64,000 nucleotides of DNA from Candidatus Krumholzibacteriia bacterium (GTDB taxonomy: Bacteria; Krumholzibacteriota; Krumholzibacteriia; WVZY01; JAKEHA01), in NCBI GenBank assembly GCA_029865265.1, contig JAOUHG010000011.1, positions 52,993 to 116,992 on the forward strand. The letters run 5' to 3'. The first letter of the stretch is position 1. Every line of letters starts with the position of its first letter. Below, piece after piece: positions 25,729 through 36,484 of this stretch. The notes beneath the pieces were generated by a model that saw only the letters and a program-made list of their open reading frames with translations, ran no database searches and was not told the origin of the DNA. Position numbers and translations under genes: made by a program.

Positions 25729-25943
25729 TGCCGTCGACCTCTCGATGTTGGGACGTCCCCCGGCCACACCCGCCGGCTCCTACCCGGCGCGCCTGCAAAC
25801 GGGGGACGGATTTGCTAATTAGCGGGGCGCGGCGGCGGTGTCAACGGAAATCGGGCGCGCCCGCCGCCGATGTCATTCCGCGGGCTTGCCGGAACGTCCT
25901 ACGCGCGGCGCGGATCGGGGCATCCCCGTCGATTGTTCGGGCT

Positions 25944-25989
25944 CCCGGGGGTCAAATGCCCCATGGGGACGCCCCCGAACACCCCCGGG
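25944..25989 (+). repeat. Nested palindrome
   Basis: CCCGGGGGT (25944-25952) is complementary to ACCCCCGGG (25981-25989), and between them CCCCATGGGG (25959-25968) is a second perfect palindrome. No T tract follows. Confidence 0.6.
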
Positions 25990-26073
25990 ACGATCCGCCG
26001 GGCCGCGACCCATACTTCTAATAGGTTGAAATATATAGAGTTAAGTCTTGTGCCCCCCCCGGGGGGGCGGGCG

Positions 26074-26082
26074 TGGTATATC
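26074..26082 (+). promoter_or_regulatory. Extended -10 promoter of malate synthase with upstream C8G7 block
   Basis: TGG plus TATATC (26077-26082). Directly upstream C8G7 (26053-26067) is a near-perfect palindrome in the -25 to -10 interval, a likely protein-binding or structure-forming element. Confidence 0.35.
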
Positions 26083-26145
26083 CGTTGCTGAATCCATTCT
26101 GGCTTCAGTCCGGTTGTTCCGCAGATTTTTCTCCCGGAGACCATA

Positions 26146-27759
26146 ATGGCTTCCCTACGAACCTCGCTCAATCCGCTCGTGGACGAAGGCATCGTCATTA
26201 CCGGGGCTATCGAGCCCGCGTACATGGAAGTCCTCACGCCCGATGCGCTGCGCTTCGTGGCGGACCTCGCACGCCGCTTCAGCGCGCGCCGGGGTGAACT
26301 CCTCAAGCTGCGGGCGATCCGCCAGCATGAGATCGACGCCGGGCACTTCCCGGACTTTCTCCCCGAGACCCGGCCTATCCGCGAGGCCACCTGGCGGGTG
26401 GCGCCCATTCCCCGCGACCTCGAGGACCGGCGGGTCGAGATCACCGGACCGGTAGACCGCAAGATGGTGATCAACGCGTTGAACTCCGGCGCCAACACCT
26501 ACATGGCCGACTTCGAGGACTCGAATTCGCCCACCTGGGAGAACTGCGTGCTGGGGCAGGTCAACCTGCGCGACGCCGTGCGGCGCACCATCCAGTACAC
26601 CAGCCCCGAGGGCAAGCAGTACGCGCTGGGAGAGACCACGGCCGCGCTCCTGGTGCGCCCGCGCGGGTGGCACCTGGACGAGCGGCACATGCGCGTGGAC
26701 GGCAACGCGGTTCCGGGCGGGCTGTTCGACTTCGGGCTGTTCTTCTTCCACAACGCGGAGGAGCTGATGTCGCGCGGCTCTGGCCCCTACTTCTACCTGC
26801 CCAAGATGGAAAGCCACCTGGAGGCGCGGCTGTGGAACGACGTCTTCGTGCGCGCGCAGGAAACCATGGGCATTGCCAAAGGCACCATCCGCGCCACCGT
26901 GCTCATTGAGACCATCCTGGCGGCGTTCGAGATGGACGAGATCCTGTACGAGCTCCGCGAGCACTCATCGGGTCTCAACTGCGGGCGCTGGGACTACATC
27001 TTCTCGTTCATCAAGCGCTTTCGTAACCACGCGGCATTCGTGCTTCCGGACCGCGCCACCGTGGGCATGGACCGTCACTTCCTGAAGTCATACGTGGACC
27101 TGCTCATCAAGACCTGCCACCGCCGCGGCATCCACGCCATGGGCGGCATGGCGGCACAGATCCCCATCAAGAACGACCCCGCGGCCAACGATGCCGCCAT
27201 CGAGAAGGTGCGCGCCGACAAGCTGCGCGAGGTGCGCGCGGGACACGACGGCACCTGGGTGGCCCACCCCGGGCTGGTGCCGGTGGCGAAGGAGATCTTC
27301 GACACCCACATGAAGACGCCCAACCAGATCCGCATTGCCCGCTCCGAGGTCGACGTCACCGCAGAGGACCTGATTGCCGTGCCGGACGGCACCATCACCG
27401 AGCAGGGCCTGCGCACCAACATCAATATTGGTGTGCTCTACCTGGAATCGTGGCTGCGCGGCTCCGGGTGTGTTCCCCTCTACAACCTCATGGAAGACGC
27501 CGCCACCGCCGAGATCTCCCGCGCCCAGGTGTGGCAGTGGGTGCGCCACGACGCGCGCATGGACGACGGCCGCACTGTCACCCGGGACCTCGTGCACGCC
27601 GTCCTGCGCGAAGAGATGGCGCGCATCCGCGCCGAGGCCGGCGAGGAAGCCTGGGCGGCGGGGCGCTTCGAGACCGCTTCCAAGTTGTTTGCCGGAATGA
27701 TGACAAACGAGGAGTTCGCCGAGTTCATGCCCTCGCTGGCGTATGAATTCCTCAAATGA
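26146..27759 (+). CDS. aceB: Malate synthase A
   Basis: 537 residues. Makes malate from glyoxylate and acetyl-CoA. Visible family blocks: [65 protein letters not shown] (split; catalytic Arg and Glu), [24 protein letters not shown] and [13 protein letters not shown]; catalytic Asp lies in [14 protein letters not shown]. Length matches the A-type. Isocitrate lyase follows 61 nt later, so this is an aceBA pair. Confidence 0.95.
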   Translation: MASLRTSLNPLVDEGIVITGAIEPAYMEVLTPDALRFVADLARRFSARRGELLKLRAIRQHEIDAGHFPDFLPETRPIREATWRVAPIPRDLEDRRVEITGPVDRKMVINALNSGANTYMADFEDSNSPTWENCVLGQVNLRDAVRRTIQYTSPEGKQYALGETTAALLVRPRGWHLDERHMRVDGNAVPGGLFDFGLFFFHNAEELMSRGSGPYFYLPKMESHLEARLWNDVFVRAQETMGIAKGTIRATVLIETILAAFEMDEILYELREHSSGLNCGRWDYIFSFIKRFRNHAAFVLPDRATVGMDRHFLKSYVDLLIKTCHRRGIHAMGGMAAQIPIKNDPAANDAAIEKVRADKLREVRAGHDGTWVAHPGLVPVAKEIFDTHMKTPNQIRIARSEVDVTAEDLIAVPDGTITEQGLRTNINIGVLYLESWLRGSGCVPLYNLMEDAATAEISRAQVWQWVRHDARMDDGRTVTRDLVHAVLREEMARIRAEAGEEAWAAGRFETASKLFAGMMTNEEFAEFMPSLAYEFLK

Positions 27760-27820
27760 ACGAACTCGCCTAAATCTCCGAACCGACGTGAGCCAGACGC
27801 ACCCAGGAGGACACTTGCAC

Positions 27821-29107
<1,287 letters not shown>

Positions 29108-29119
29108 GTTTCGCAGGGC

Positions 29120-29168
29120 ACGGGGCCGGGCGCCGAGCTTTCTCCTCCTTCGGCGGCGCCCGCCCCGT
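29120..29168 (+). terminator. Hairpin after isocitrate lyase
   Basis: ACGGGGcCGGGCGCCG (29120-29135) pairs with CGGCGCCCGCCCCGT (29154-29168), 15 bp with one bulged C. No clear T tract, so Rho-assisted or mRNA 3'-end stabilising. Confidence 0.55.
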
Positions 29169-29211
29169 CCCGCTGGTTCTCCGTCACACCTCCGGCGCAC
29201 TTTCGCGCGCT

Positions 29212-29239
29212 TTGCCCGGCGGCCATCGCGTGCTATGAT
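29212..29239 (+). promoter_or_regulatory. Promoter for second citrate synthase, leaderless start
   Basis: TTGCCC (29212-29217), 16-nt spacer, TGC plus TATGAT (29234-29239). The preferred ATG at 29247 lies about seven nt after the -10 with no Shine-Dalgarno. Confidence 0.45.
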
Positions 29240-29246
29240 GCCGGAC

Positions 29247-30509
29247 ATGCCCTCCCTTCACGAACTCTTCGCCGGCCAGGTGGAACAGTTGCGCGCCGAG
29301 CGCGAGCAGTTGCTCGCCGGCCGCGGTGAGCGTGAGATCTCGCGGGTCACGGTGGCGCAGGCCCACGGTGGCCTGCGCGGAGTCAACGCGCTCATTTGCG
29401 ATACCTCGACGGTGGACCCCGAGCGGGGCCTCTTCATCCGCGGCATACCCGTCACCGATCTTCTGGACCGGTTCCCCGAAGACATATTCTTCCTGCTGCT
29501 CATGGGCCGTTTGCCCTCCAACGAGGAAACCAAGCTGGTCCGCGACGAGATCGCCGCGCAGGAACGCGTGCCCGAGCCGGTGTGGCGCGTGATCGACGAG
29601 ATGTCGGCCGGCAGTAATCCCATGGCAATGCTGGCAACGGGGCTGCTGGCGCTCGAAAACGAATCCGTGATGAGCTCGGGCTACGACCGGGGACTCAAGC
29701 GCGAGGACTACTGGAAGGCCACCCTCACCGACGCGCTGCGCGTGCTGGGCTCGCTGCCCACCCTGGGCGGCGGTGTGTACCGCATGCGCTTCAAGAAGGG
29801 GCCGCGCTTTGCGCACGATCCCCTGCTGGACTGGTCGCAGAACTACTGCGCCATGTGCGGGGTGCGCAAGCCGGTGTTCTTCGAGGCCATGCGCCGCGCC
29901 GCCATCCTGCAGAGCGACCACGAGGGCGGCAACGTGTGCGCGTTCACCTGTCATACCGTGGGCTCGGTGCTCTCCAACGCGTTTCTCGCGGTGAGCGCGG
30001 GCTTCAACGGACTGGCCGGACCGCTGCACGGGCGCGCGGCCAAGGAAAGTACCGACTGGGTGGTGGATGCGGTGACGCGCTACCGCGGCATTCCCACCGA
30101 CGCTCAGGTGGAAGAATACGCCGCCGAGACGCTCAAGAACGGGCGCGTGATCCCCGGGCACGGTCACGCGGTACTGCGCGACCAGGATCCGCGCTTCACC
30201 GCCATGCTGGCGTTCGGCAAGGAGCACTTCGGGGGTGACCCCGTGTTTGCAACGGTCGAGAAGATGTCGCGTATCGTGCCCGAGATACTCAAGCGGCAGG
30301 GCAAGGCGAAGAACCCCTACCCCAACGTGGACTTCGGGATGGGCGCGGTGTGGCACCACTTCGGCATCACCGAGACGGACTACTACACGGTGCCATTCGC
30401 GATCTCGCTCGCGATGGGCATGCTGGCGCAGCTGGTCATCAACCGCGCCATCGGCAGCCCCATCCTGCGGCCGCGCAGCGTCACCTCGGAGTGGGTTCGC
30501 TCGCAGTAA
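29247..30509 (+). CDS. Citrate synthase, mitochondrial/type I-like
   Basis: 420 residues. Active-site motifs [28 protein letters not shown] and [11 protein letters not shown] are of the eukaryotic-mitochondrial subgroup, longer and quite different from the citrate synthase at 24259. The N-terminal [25 protein letters not shown] is likewise typical of that group. ATG 29247 is chosen over 29235/29238 because of the leaderless promoter context. Possible uses: citrate synthase with different allostery for acetate growth, or a re-specialised acyl donor. It follows the aceBA pair, supporting a role in the glyoxylate cycle. Confidence 0.9.
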   Translation: MPSLHELFAGQVEQLRAEREQLLAGRGEREISRVTVAQAHGGLRGVNALICDTSTVDPERGLFIRGIPVTDLLDRFPEDIFFLLLMGRLPSNEETKLVRDEIAAQERVPEPVWRVIDEMSAGSNPMAMLATGLLALENESVMSSGYDRGLKREDYWKATLTDALRVLGSLPTLGGGVYRMRFKKGPRFAHDPLLDWSQNYCAMCGVRKPVFFEAMRRAAILQSDHEGGNVCAFTCHTVGSVLSNAFLAVSAGFNGLAGPLHGRAAKESTDWVVDAVTRYRGIPTDAQVEEYAAETLKNGRVIPGHGHAVLRDQDPRFTAMLAFGKEHFGGDPVFATVEKMSRIVPEILKRQGKAKNPYPNVDFGMGAVWHHFGITETDYYTVPFAISLAMGMLAQLVINRAIGSPILRPRSVTSEWVRSQ

Positions 30510-30547
30510 CCTCGCGGGCCGCGCCCGCGATTCCAACGGAGATTCGC

Positions 30548-30757
30548 ATGAGCAACCATGTCTACAAGCAGATCGAACTGACGGGATCGTCGACGAAGAG
30601 TATCGAAGACGCGGTGCAAGTCGCCCTGACCAAGGCCGCGGAGACGGTGCGCAACATGCGCTGGTTCGAGGTGACCGACATGCGCGGCCACATTGCGGAT
30701 CAGAAGCTGGGCCACTGGCAGGTAACCATCAAGGTGGGCTTCACGCTGGACGACTAG
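30548..30757 (+). CDS. Dodecin
   Basis: 69 residues, the usual dodecin size. Dodecameric flavin-binding protein that buffers FMN/riboflavin. Sequence [33 protein letters not shown] (Trp that stacks the isoalloxazine) and [15 protein letters not shown] is a full match. GGAG precedes the ATG; 38 nt after the second citrate synthase, possibly co-transcribed. Confidence 0.95.
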   Translation: MSNHVYKQIELTGSSTKSIEDAVQVALTKAAETVRNMRWFEVTDMRGHIADQKLGHWQVTIKVGFTLDD

Positions 30758-30944
30758 GCTGCCTGTTGCGGCCGCTTGCAAATCCCATTGCATGGCTGTT
30801 GCGATTTCGCATTGCGCGCGACGCGTCGTGCCGCGCGAAAACTTCTTGCATCCAACACTTTCATGTTGACTACTTAGCTAACATGTGCGATGTTCGTTGC
30901 ATGAAGCTCCTCCCATTTTGCACTCGTATCAATGAGGAGTTGTC
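30758..30944. promoter_or_regulatory. AT-richer leader with repeated TTGCA/TTGCG boxes
   Basis: Between dodecin and the HNH gene there are seven TTGC(A/G) boxes in about 150 nt (near 30776, 30789, 30801, 30813, 30846, 30897, 30918). TTGACT at 30866 is a -35 candidate, but no -10 at a good distance was found. The base composition differs sharply from the flanking genes. Confidence 0.35.
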
Positions 30945-32072
30945 ATGTCGCTACACACACTCTCCGACCGTGAGATTCTCTCCCGCACGCTCGATATCTC
31001 CCGCCGCGAACGCAGGCTGACACTCCGGGTCCTGCTGCATCTCATTGAAGTAGAACGCCGGCGCCTGCACCTCAAGCAGGGCTACTCGTCGTTGTTCGAC
31101 TACTGCCGCTCTGCGCTGAAATACTCCGAGTCCTCGGCCGTGCGGCGGGTCCGGGCGGCGCGTTGCGTGCGGCGCTTTCCGGAGGTGTTCACACTCCTTG
31201 AGGCAAACGAGATCTCCGTGTGCGCGCTCTCGAGGATCGCGCGCGTGCTCTCGGTTTCCAACAGCCATGCGCTGCTGGAGCGCGTTCGAGGAAGATCACT
31301 CCGCGAGATCGATGCGATCGTGGCCGAGTACGCGCCGCGGCCGAAGCCACGCGAAATCGTGCAGCCGGTCGTGGTCCCGGTACGCCGGCCGGTGGCGGCT
31401 ACGACTTCCCCCGTCGTGACAGCGGCCGCCGCCGCGGATACAGCCGACGCTTGTGAAAAGCGTGCTTACCGCCACAGCGGCGGTAAGAATGTTACCACCT
31501 CTGTGGAGCCGGACGAACGTCCGGCCGTTCTCACCGAGAAGCGCATGCTGATGCGCTTCTCCGGCAGCGAGGCGTTCATGGCCAAACTCGCGAAGGTGCG
31601 CTCACTGGCCTGGCATCGTTTGTCTCCGGATGCGTCGTTGGAGGAGGTATTCGAGCTCGCGCTGGATGCCTTCATCGAAGCCAACGATCCTGTGAGGCGG
31701 CGTGAAAGGCGCGTCCAGGCGCGCGCAAGCGCGTCTCATGAGAAGCGGGCGGGCACCCAGCAACTCGATGTGCACACGCGGCGATCCGGCGACAACGCCA
31801 GGAGGCTCCCGGTCGCCGTCCGTGACGAGGTGTTTGTCAGGGACAAGAACCGCTGCACGTTTGTGGGTGCGAATGGCAGAAGATGCGGATCCACGCGTGC
31901 CTTGCAGGTCGATCACATCGTGCCGGTGGCGCGGGGCGGGCCAGGGACGGCCGATAATCTAAGACTGCTGTGCGCGTATCATAATAGACTGGAAGCGGAG
32001 AGACTGCTGGGGGCGGCTACCATGGACAGGTTTCGTCAATCGGCATGCCGATGGGGCGGATCGGAATCTTGA
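30945..32072 (+). CDS. HNH endonuclease with DUF222-like N-terminal domain
   Basis: 375 residues. An Arg-rich helical N-terminal domain (1-130), a variable Ala/Arg-rich middle, and a C-terminal HNH domain: CTFVGANGRRCG (zinc/structural cysteines), LQVDHIVPVARGG (catalytic DH), NLRLLCAYHN (N and HN). The overall form is that of the repeat-family HNH nucleases common in high-GC bacteria and prone to paralogy. GAGGAG precedes the ATG. The last 56 nt overlap the 3' end of the convergent gene at 32017. No neighbouring methylase or integrase, so whether it is a mobile-element relic or a defence gene is unclear. Confidence 0.85.
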   Translation: MSLHTLSDREILSRTLDISRRERRLTLRVLLHLIEVERRRLHLKQGYSSLFDYCRSALKYSESSAVRRVRAARCVRRFPEVFTLLEANEISVCALSRIARVLSVSNSHALLERVRGRSLREIDAIVAEYAPRPKPREIVQPVVVPVRRPVAATTSPVVTAAAAADTADACEKRAYRHSGGKNVTTSVEPDERPAVLTEKRMLMRFSGSEAFMAKLAKVRSLAWHRLSPDASLEEVFELALDAFIEANDPVRRRERRVQARASASHEKRAGTQQLDVHTRRSGDNARRLPVAVRDEVFVRDKNRCTFVGANGRRCGSTRALQVDHIVPVARGGPGTADNLRLLCAYHNRLEAERLLGAATMDRFRQSACRWGGSES

Positions 32073-32982
32073 TGGTTCCCACGAAGATCGACGTGGCGTC
32101 CTCCCAGCGCGCGCCCGGCTTGCCATGGAAATACAGGCAGGTGATATTCAACTCGCCGGGCAGAAGCCGGAAGGCATCGGGAAAGAACGAAAACGCCATC
32201 CCCCGCACGATGCGCTCGCCGGGATGGAGGACGGAAGCCGCCCGGGGCAGCCGCGCACCTTCGCACTCCGCGGGCGGCACATCCAGGGATGGAAAGAGCA
32301 ACGAGTCCGGAAAGTTCCCGGGCCCACCGAGCCCGATGCACTCGAAGTGGTCGGGTCCCCAGTTGTAACGCGTCTCCCAGAGTGACAGGCAGCCGGAATC
32401 GGTCAGCGGCGTATCCGAGACATTCGTCCCCTCCGCGATCACATTCACAACCACCGAGTCACCCTGCTCGGTTAGGACATAACGCATCGATAACACGACA
32501 TCGTCGTACCGAATCGTATCCGTCGATGCCCGGTAGCGCCAGTCACCCACAAGTCCGGCCCTTCGCGCGATAGCCTCGAGCTCTTCGTCAACTTCCTGGC
32601 TTTCGAGTTGTTTTTCGTCCCGCTCCGGAGCCCGGCGCCACCACGGAGGCGTTCTTATCTCCTCCCGGCGAACCTCCACCGGCTTCATGACAACCGCAAC
32701 CCGCGTTGTGTCCTTCAGCCGGACAACGACGTGCTCGTCCGCGTTTTCGTAACCCATGGCCATTACCCGGAGCGTGTAGTAACCGCACGGCGCCCGAAAT
32801 CGAAACACGCCGGATGAATCCCCCATCACGCCCACACGCGTTTCCGGGAGCAGGATATTGGCGTACGGAATCGGCTTCCCGCCGTCCGTGACACGGCCTT
32901 CGATCCAGCCCGATTGTGCGGAGGCAACCGGCGCGAGTGCGGCCAGGAGCAGCAAGGCAACGAGAAGCACGCGCTTTCTCAC
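32017..32982 (-). CDS. Secreted protein with CarboxypepD-like regulatory domain
   Basis: 321 residues. The signal peptide RKRVLLVALLLLAALAPV... is cleaved near ASA-QS; the mature N terminus is a prealbumin-like domain (WIEGRVTDGGKPIPYANILLPETRVG..., TLRVMAMGYE) common to TonB-linked and outer-membrane proteins of FCB bacteria. The remainder (YRYRASTDTIRYDDVV, PPAECEGARL, cysteines) is unrecognised. GTG 32982 overlaps the MBL-gene stop (GTGA). The last gene of the long minus-strand operon, overlapping the HNH gene head-on by 56 nt. Confidence 0.78.
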   Translation of the reverse strand: MRKRVLLVALLLLAALAPVASAQSGWIEGRVTDGGKPIPYANILLPETRVGVMGDSSGVFRFRAPCGYYTLRVMAMGYENADEHVVVRLKDTTRVAVVMKPVEVRREEIRTPPWWRRAPERDEKQLESQEVDEELEAIARRAGLVGDWRYRASTDTIRYDDVVLSMRYVLTEQGDSVVVNVIAEGTNVSDTPLTDSGCLSLWETRYNWGPDHFECIGLGGPGNFPDSLLFPSLDVPPAECEGARLPRAASVLHPGERIVRGMAFSFFPDAFRLLPGELNITCLYFHGKPGARWEDATSIFVGTIKIPIRPIGMPIDETCPW

Positions 32983-33659
32983 AATTCGAGAACGCCCCCC
33001 GGTTCCACGACGCGTGCGCGCAACCCCTTCGCTTCGACTTTCCTGACGAAGCCGTCCGCATCCGCTTTCACCACCGGAAAGGTGTTGTAGTGCATCGGCA
33101 CGTGGAGTTTGGCTCGAATGAGCTCGCACGCCTTCACCGCATCGTCGACACCCATGGTGAAGTTGTCCCCGATGGGCAGCATGCACAGGTCAAAGGGCCC
33201 GTTGAGCTCGGCGATGAGCTGCATGTCCAGAAACACCCCCGTATCCCCGGTGTGGTAAAGTCTTTTATGATCTATAGTTAGCAGGATGCCCGCGGGGCTG
33301 CCCAGGGCCTCGCCGTCCGGACCGGTGGAGCCATGATGCGCGATCACCAGCTTCACCCGCCCGAACGGAAAGTCGAACCCGCCGCCGATGCTCATGCCGT
33401 GGGTCCTGCAGCCGCGCGCAGCGAAGTAGTTGGCGATCTCGAAGTTCGCCACCACCAGCGCGCCGGTCTTCTTTGCGATCACCTCGGTATCCCCGATGTG
33501 ATCGCCGTGGCCGTGCGAGAGCAGGATGGCGTCGAGCTGCTTGAACGCCTCCGGCCTGACGTCCGCCGCGGGATTATCCGTGAGATAGGGATCGATCAGA
33601 ACGCGATGCTTCGCGCCCTGGATCTCCCAGCACGAGTGGCCGTGAAAAGTGAGTTTCAT
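32979..33659 (-). CDS. Metal-dependent hydrolase (UPF0173 MBL family)
   Basis: 226 residues. KLTFHGHSCWEIQ, ILLSHGHGDHIGD (H-x-H-x-D-H), VIAHHGSTGPDG, HTGDTGVFLDM and PMHYNTFP are the landmarks of the UPF0173/YtkL-like hydrolases. GAGGAG lies seven nt before ATG 33659. Substrate unknown; widely conserved and usually genomically unlinked to a pathway. Confidence 0.92.
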   Translation of the reverse strand: MKLTFHGHSCWEIQGAKHRVLIDPYLTDNPAADVRPEAFKQLDAILLSHGHGDHIGDTEVIAKKTGALVVANFEIANYFAARGCRTHGMSIGGGFDFPFGRVKLVIAHHGSTGPDGEALGSPAGILLTIDHKRLYHTGDTGVFLDMQLIAELNGPFDLCMLPIGDNFTMGVDDAVKACELIRAKLHVPMHYNTFPVVKADADGFVRKVEAKGLRARVVEPGGVLEL

Positions 33660-33702
33660 GATGGACTCCTCTTCTGCGGCCTGTGGCAACCCCGCGGCGG
33701 CG

Positions 33703-35130
33703 CTACTTCGCCGGCGCGATGTTCTTGTTCACCCGGAACAGGTTGTCCGGGTCCCACGCCTGCTTGACCTCGCCCAGGCGTTTCATGTTACCGCCGAACG
33801 CGTCCTGGATGCGATCCCCCGCCTCGTCGGCGTTGAGGAAGTTCACGTACGTCCCCCCGGTGGAGAACTGCTTGAGATCCTTCCACGCGTTGCGCGCCCA
33901 GTCGATGTTCTTTGCGTCGTCGGCGGCGTTGTCCCAGGCCGCGGTAATATTGAACAGCCCGCCGGTGCCGCGGTTTCCCACCGCGGAGTGGCTGTTGGGC
34001 AGTCTTCCGATGGCACCGCCCAGCTGGAACAGGATGGCGGCGGAGTGCGGCGAGACTATCTTGTCTCCGTGCTCCTTGAGCTTTGCAAACACCTCGGGCT
34101 CGAAACCAGAGACATACTCCGACTTCCAGTAGTAGCGCCGCCCGTTGGGCTGGGTGGCATCGAGCAGGCTCTGTTGGGTCACGTAGGGGCGGCGCTGCAT
34201 CACGTCGCCCACCGGTTTGCCGAACCCTTTTATGGGTGCCAGCAGCTTCTCGCCGTCGGCCACCTTGCCGGTGTGGCAGCCGATGATGATGGCAACCGGT
34301 TTTCCGTGCACATCCTTATCGATCCACGGCGCGGGCGGCGCCAGGCGCAGGATCAGCACCAGGGTGAGATCCTCGGGCGCGGCCGCGGCCGACTTGCGGA
34401 ACAGCTCCATGACCTCCACCGCGGATTCGCCTCGCCACGCCACCGCGCCCCCCACGATCTCGGGGCCCACGGGATAGAGCGAGTACTCGATATTGGTCAC
34501 CACGCCGAAGTTTCCGCCGCCACCGCGCAGCCCCCAGAACAGGTCCTTGTTCTCCTTCTCGCTGGCGCGAACGATCTTCCCCTCCGCCGTCACCAACGTC
34601 ATGGAACGAACGCTGTCGCTGGTCCAGCCGCACTGGCGGGACATGTAGCCGAAACCACCGCCCAGGGTGAGACCGGCGATACCGGTGAGCGAAACGAAAC
34701 CCAGCGGCGCCGCCAGTCCGTGCAGCTGGGTTTCCCGGTCCACGTCGCCGAGGAGGCACCCGCCCTGTGCATGCGCGATGCGCCCGGCCGGGTCCACCCA
34801 CACGCCGCGCATGGCACCCATGTCCAGCAGCAGGCCGCCGTCGCAGCAGGCCAGCCCCGCGATGTTGTGTCCGCCGCCCTTCATGGAGAGCGCGATGCCA
34901 TGCTGGCGCGCGAAGTTTACGACGGTGACCACGTCCGCCACGCCCAGGGCGCGCACCACCAGCGCCGGGTGGCGGTCGATCATTCCGTTCCAAAGGGTGC
35001 GCGAGGTGTCATAGCCTGGAGATCCGGCGAGGTGCAGCGATCCGCGCAGTGCGGCGCGCAACGCGTCCACGTGCTTGACGTCCACTTCGATGGGCTTTCC
35101 TTCTCGGCTGGTTGCGGCCAGATTCGACAT
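33703..35130 (-). CDS. FAD-linked oxidase (BBE family, mono-covalent type)
   Basis: 475 residues. FAD-binding-4 domain with KGGGHNIAG, whose His is the 8-alpha-histidyl attachment residue, and GFVSLTGIAGLTLGGGFGYMSR. The Cys used for a second covalent link in berberine-bridge enzymes is missing from this motif, so a single-His flavin (6-hydroxynicotine-oxidase-like) is expected. A C-terminal BBE domain ends with QAWDPDNLFRVNKN. No signal peptide is visible. Substrate unknown; part of the operon with fumarylacetoacetase. Confidence 0.87.
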   Translation of the reverse strand: MSNLAATSREGKPIEVDVKHVDALRAALRGSLHLAGSPGYDTSRTLWNGMIDRHPALVVRALGVADVVTVVNFARQHGIALSMKGGGHNIAGLACCDGGLLLDMGAMRGVWVDPAGRIAHAQGGCLLGDVDRETQLHGLAAPLGFVSLTGIAGLTLGGGFGYMSRQCGWTSDSVRSMTLVTAEGKIVRASEKENKDLFWGLRGGGGNFGVVTNIEYSLYPVGPEIVGGAVAWRGESAVEVMELFRKSAAAAPEDLTLVLILRLAPPAPWIDKDVHGKPVAIIIGCHTGKVADGEKLLAPIKGFGKPVGDVMQRRPYVTQQSLLDATQPNGRRYYWKSEYVSGFEPEVFAKLKEHGDKIVSPHSAAILFQLGGAIGRLPNSHSAVGNRGTGGLFNITAAWDNAADDAKNIDWARNAWKDLKQFSTGGTYVNFLNADEAGDRIQDAFGGNMKRLGEVKQAWDPDNLFRVNKNIAPAK

Positions 35131-35170
35131 GGGTTGTTGCTCCTTGAAAGGCGCTGCCGCGCAGCGCCGG

Positions 35171-36484
35171 TTACGGCAGCACGGTGCCCCGGCATTCGCC
35201 GAAGCCGATGCGCACCGCGTCGTCTTTCGTACAATACGCCCGGATGATCACGGTGTCCCCGTCCTCGAGAAACTTTCTCGTTTCCCCCGAGGGAAGCTCG
35301 ATGGGTTCGGTCCCCCGCCAGGTGCGCTCCAGGAGGCACCCGGCCGAGTCGCGCGCCTCGCCCGACACGGTGCCGCTGGCCAGCAGGTCTCCCGGCCGCA
35401 GGTTGCAGCCGTTGCTGGCGTGGTGCGCCAGCATCTGACCCAGCGTCCAGTACATGTCCTTGAAGTTGGCGCGGCTCACGCGCACACCCTCGAAGCCATC
35501 GGAGCGCATCTGCGGCGACTCGATGAAGGCCTCGACGGTGATATCGAAACCGCCCTCGCGCTGGTCGGCGTCGTCGGCCAGGTACGGCAACGGCGCCGGG
35601 TCACCGTCGGGCCGCGCGAAAGCAGGCGTACGAAACGGCGCCAGCGCATCCAGGGTGACGATCCACGGCGACACCGTGGTGGCGAAGTTCTTGGCCAGGA
35701 ACGGCCCCAGCGGCTGGTACTCCCACTTCTGAATGTCGCGCGCGCTCCAGTCGTTCACCAGGCACAGCCCGAAGAGGTGGGCGCGCGCATCGCCGAGCGC
35801 GATGGCCTCGCCGCGCGGGTTGCCGGGACCAACGAAGGCACCCACCTCTACCTCGTAGTCGAGCAGGCGCGACGGCCCGAACGAAGGCGCCTGCGCGTCG
35901 TCGGCCTTCGTCTGTCCCGAGGGCCGTTTGACCGGCGCACCCGAAACCACGATGGACGACGCGCGCCCGTGGTAGCCGATGGGCACGTGCTTGTAATTGG
36001 GCAGCAGCGGGTTGTCGGGACGGAACATGCTGCCCACGTTGGTGGCGTGGAACACCGACGCGTAGAAATCCGTGTAGTCGCCAATTTCGGCCGGCAGGAG
36101 CATTTCCACGTCGGTCATCGCGTACAGCGCGGTCTCCACCGAGCGGCGCGCCGCCAGCGAATCCTCGTGATCGGTGGACAGCAGCTGCGAGAGCCGCTCG
36201 CGCAGCGCGCTCCAGCACTCCGGTCCCAACGCCATCAGCGGGTTGAGCACCGGCTCCGCGCAGGCCTCCACGGCACGCCGCGCCGGTCCGGTGAAGAACG
36301 CGGCGCGCAGCGCGGACACGTCCAGCACGCGATCGCCGATGGCCACGCCGACGCGCGGAGAGTCGTCGCCCTCCCAGTCGCGGAACACGCCGAAGGGGAG
36401 GTTCTGGATGGGAAAGTCGGTCTTGCCGTCGTTGGCCGATTCCACCCAGGAGCGAAGATCGGCGCGATGCGTATCGTTGGTCAT
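35171..36484 (-). CDS. fahA: Fumarylacetoacetase
   Basis: 437 residues, the full-length two-domain type. Last step of tyrosine catabolism: hydrolyses fumarylacetoacetate. Conserved DYTDFYASVFHATNVG, PIGYHGRASSIVVSG, EVEVGAFVG, LVNDWSARDIQKWEYQPLG (split) and GTVSGEA loops are all seen. Other tyrosine-pathway genes (hppD, hmgA) are absent from the window. ATGA overlap with the unknown gene upstream. Confidence 0.94.
   Translation of the reverse strand: MTNDTHRADLRSWVESANDGKTDFPIQNLPFGVFRDWEGDDSPRVGVAIGDRVLDVSALRAAFFTGPARRAVEACAEPVLNPLMALGPECWSALRERLSQLLSTDHEDSLAARRSVETALYAMTDVEMLLPAEIGDYTDFYASVFHATNVGSMFRPDNPLLPNYKHVPIGYHGRASSIVVSGAPVKRPSGQTKADDAQAPSFGPSRLLDYEVEVGAFVGPGNPRGEAIALGDARAHLFGLCLVNDWSARDIQKWEYQPLGPFLAKNFATTVSPWIVTLDALAPFRTPAFARPDGDPAPLPYLADDADQREGGFDITVEAFIESPQMRSDGFEGVRVSRANFKDMYWTLGQMLAHHASNGCNLRPGDLLASGTVSGEARDSAGCLLERTWRGTEPIELPSGETRKFLEDGDTVIIRAYCTKDDAVRIGFGECRGTVLP

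Larger units (their letters stand above)
25729..26145. other. Intergenic region with nested palindromes
   Basis: No gene seen. Holds the leader of the minus-strand acidic protein, an AT-rich patch near 26025-26045, and the palindromes and promoter listed separately. Confidence 0.5.
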
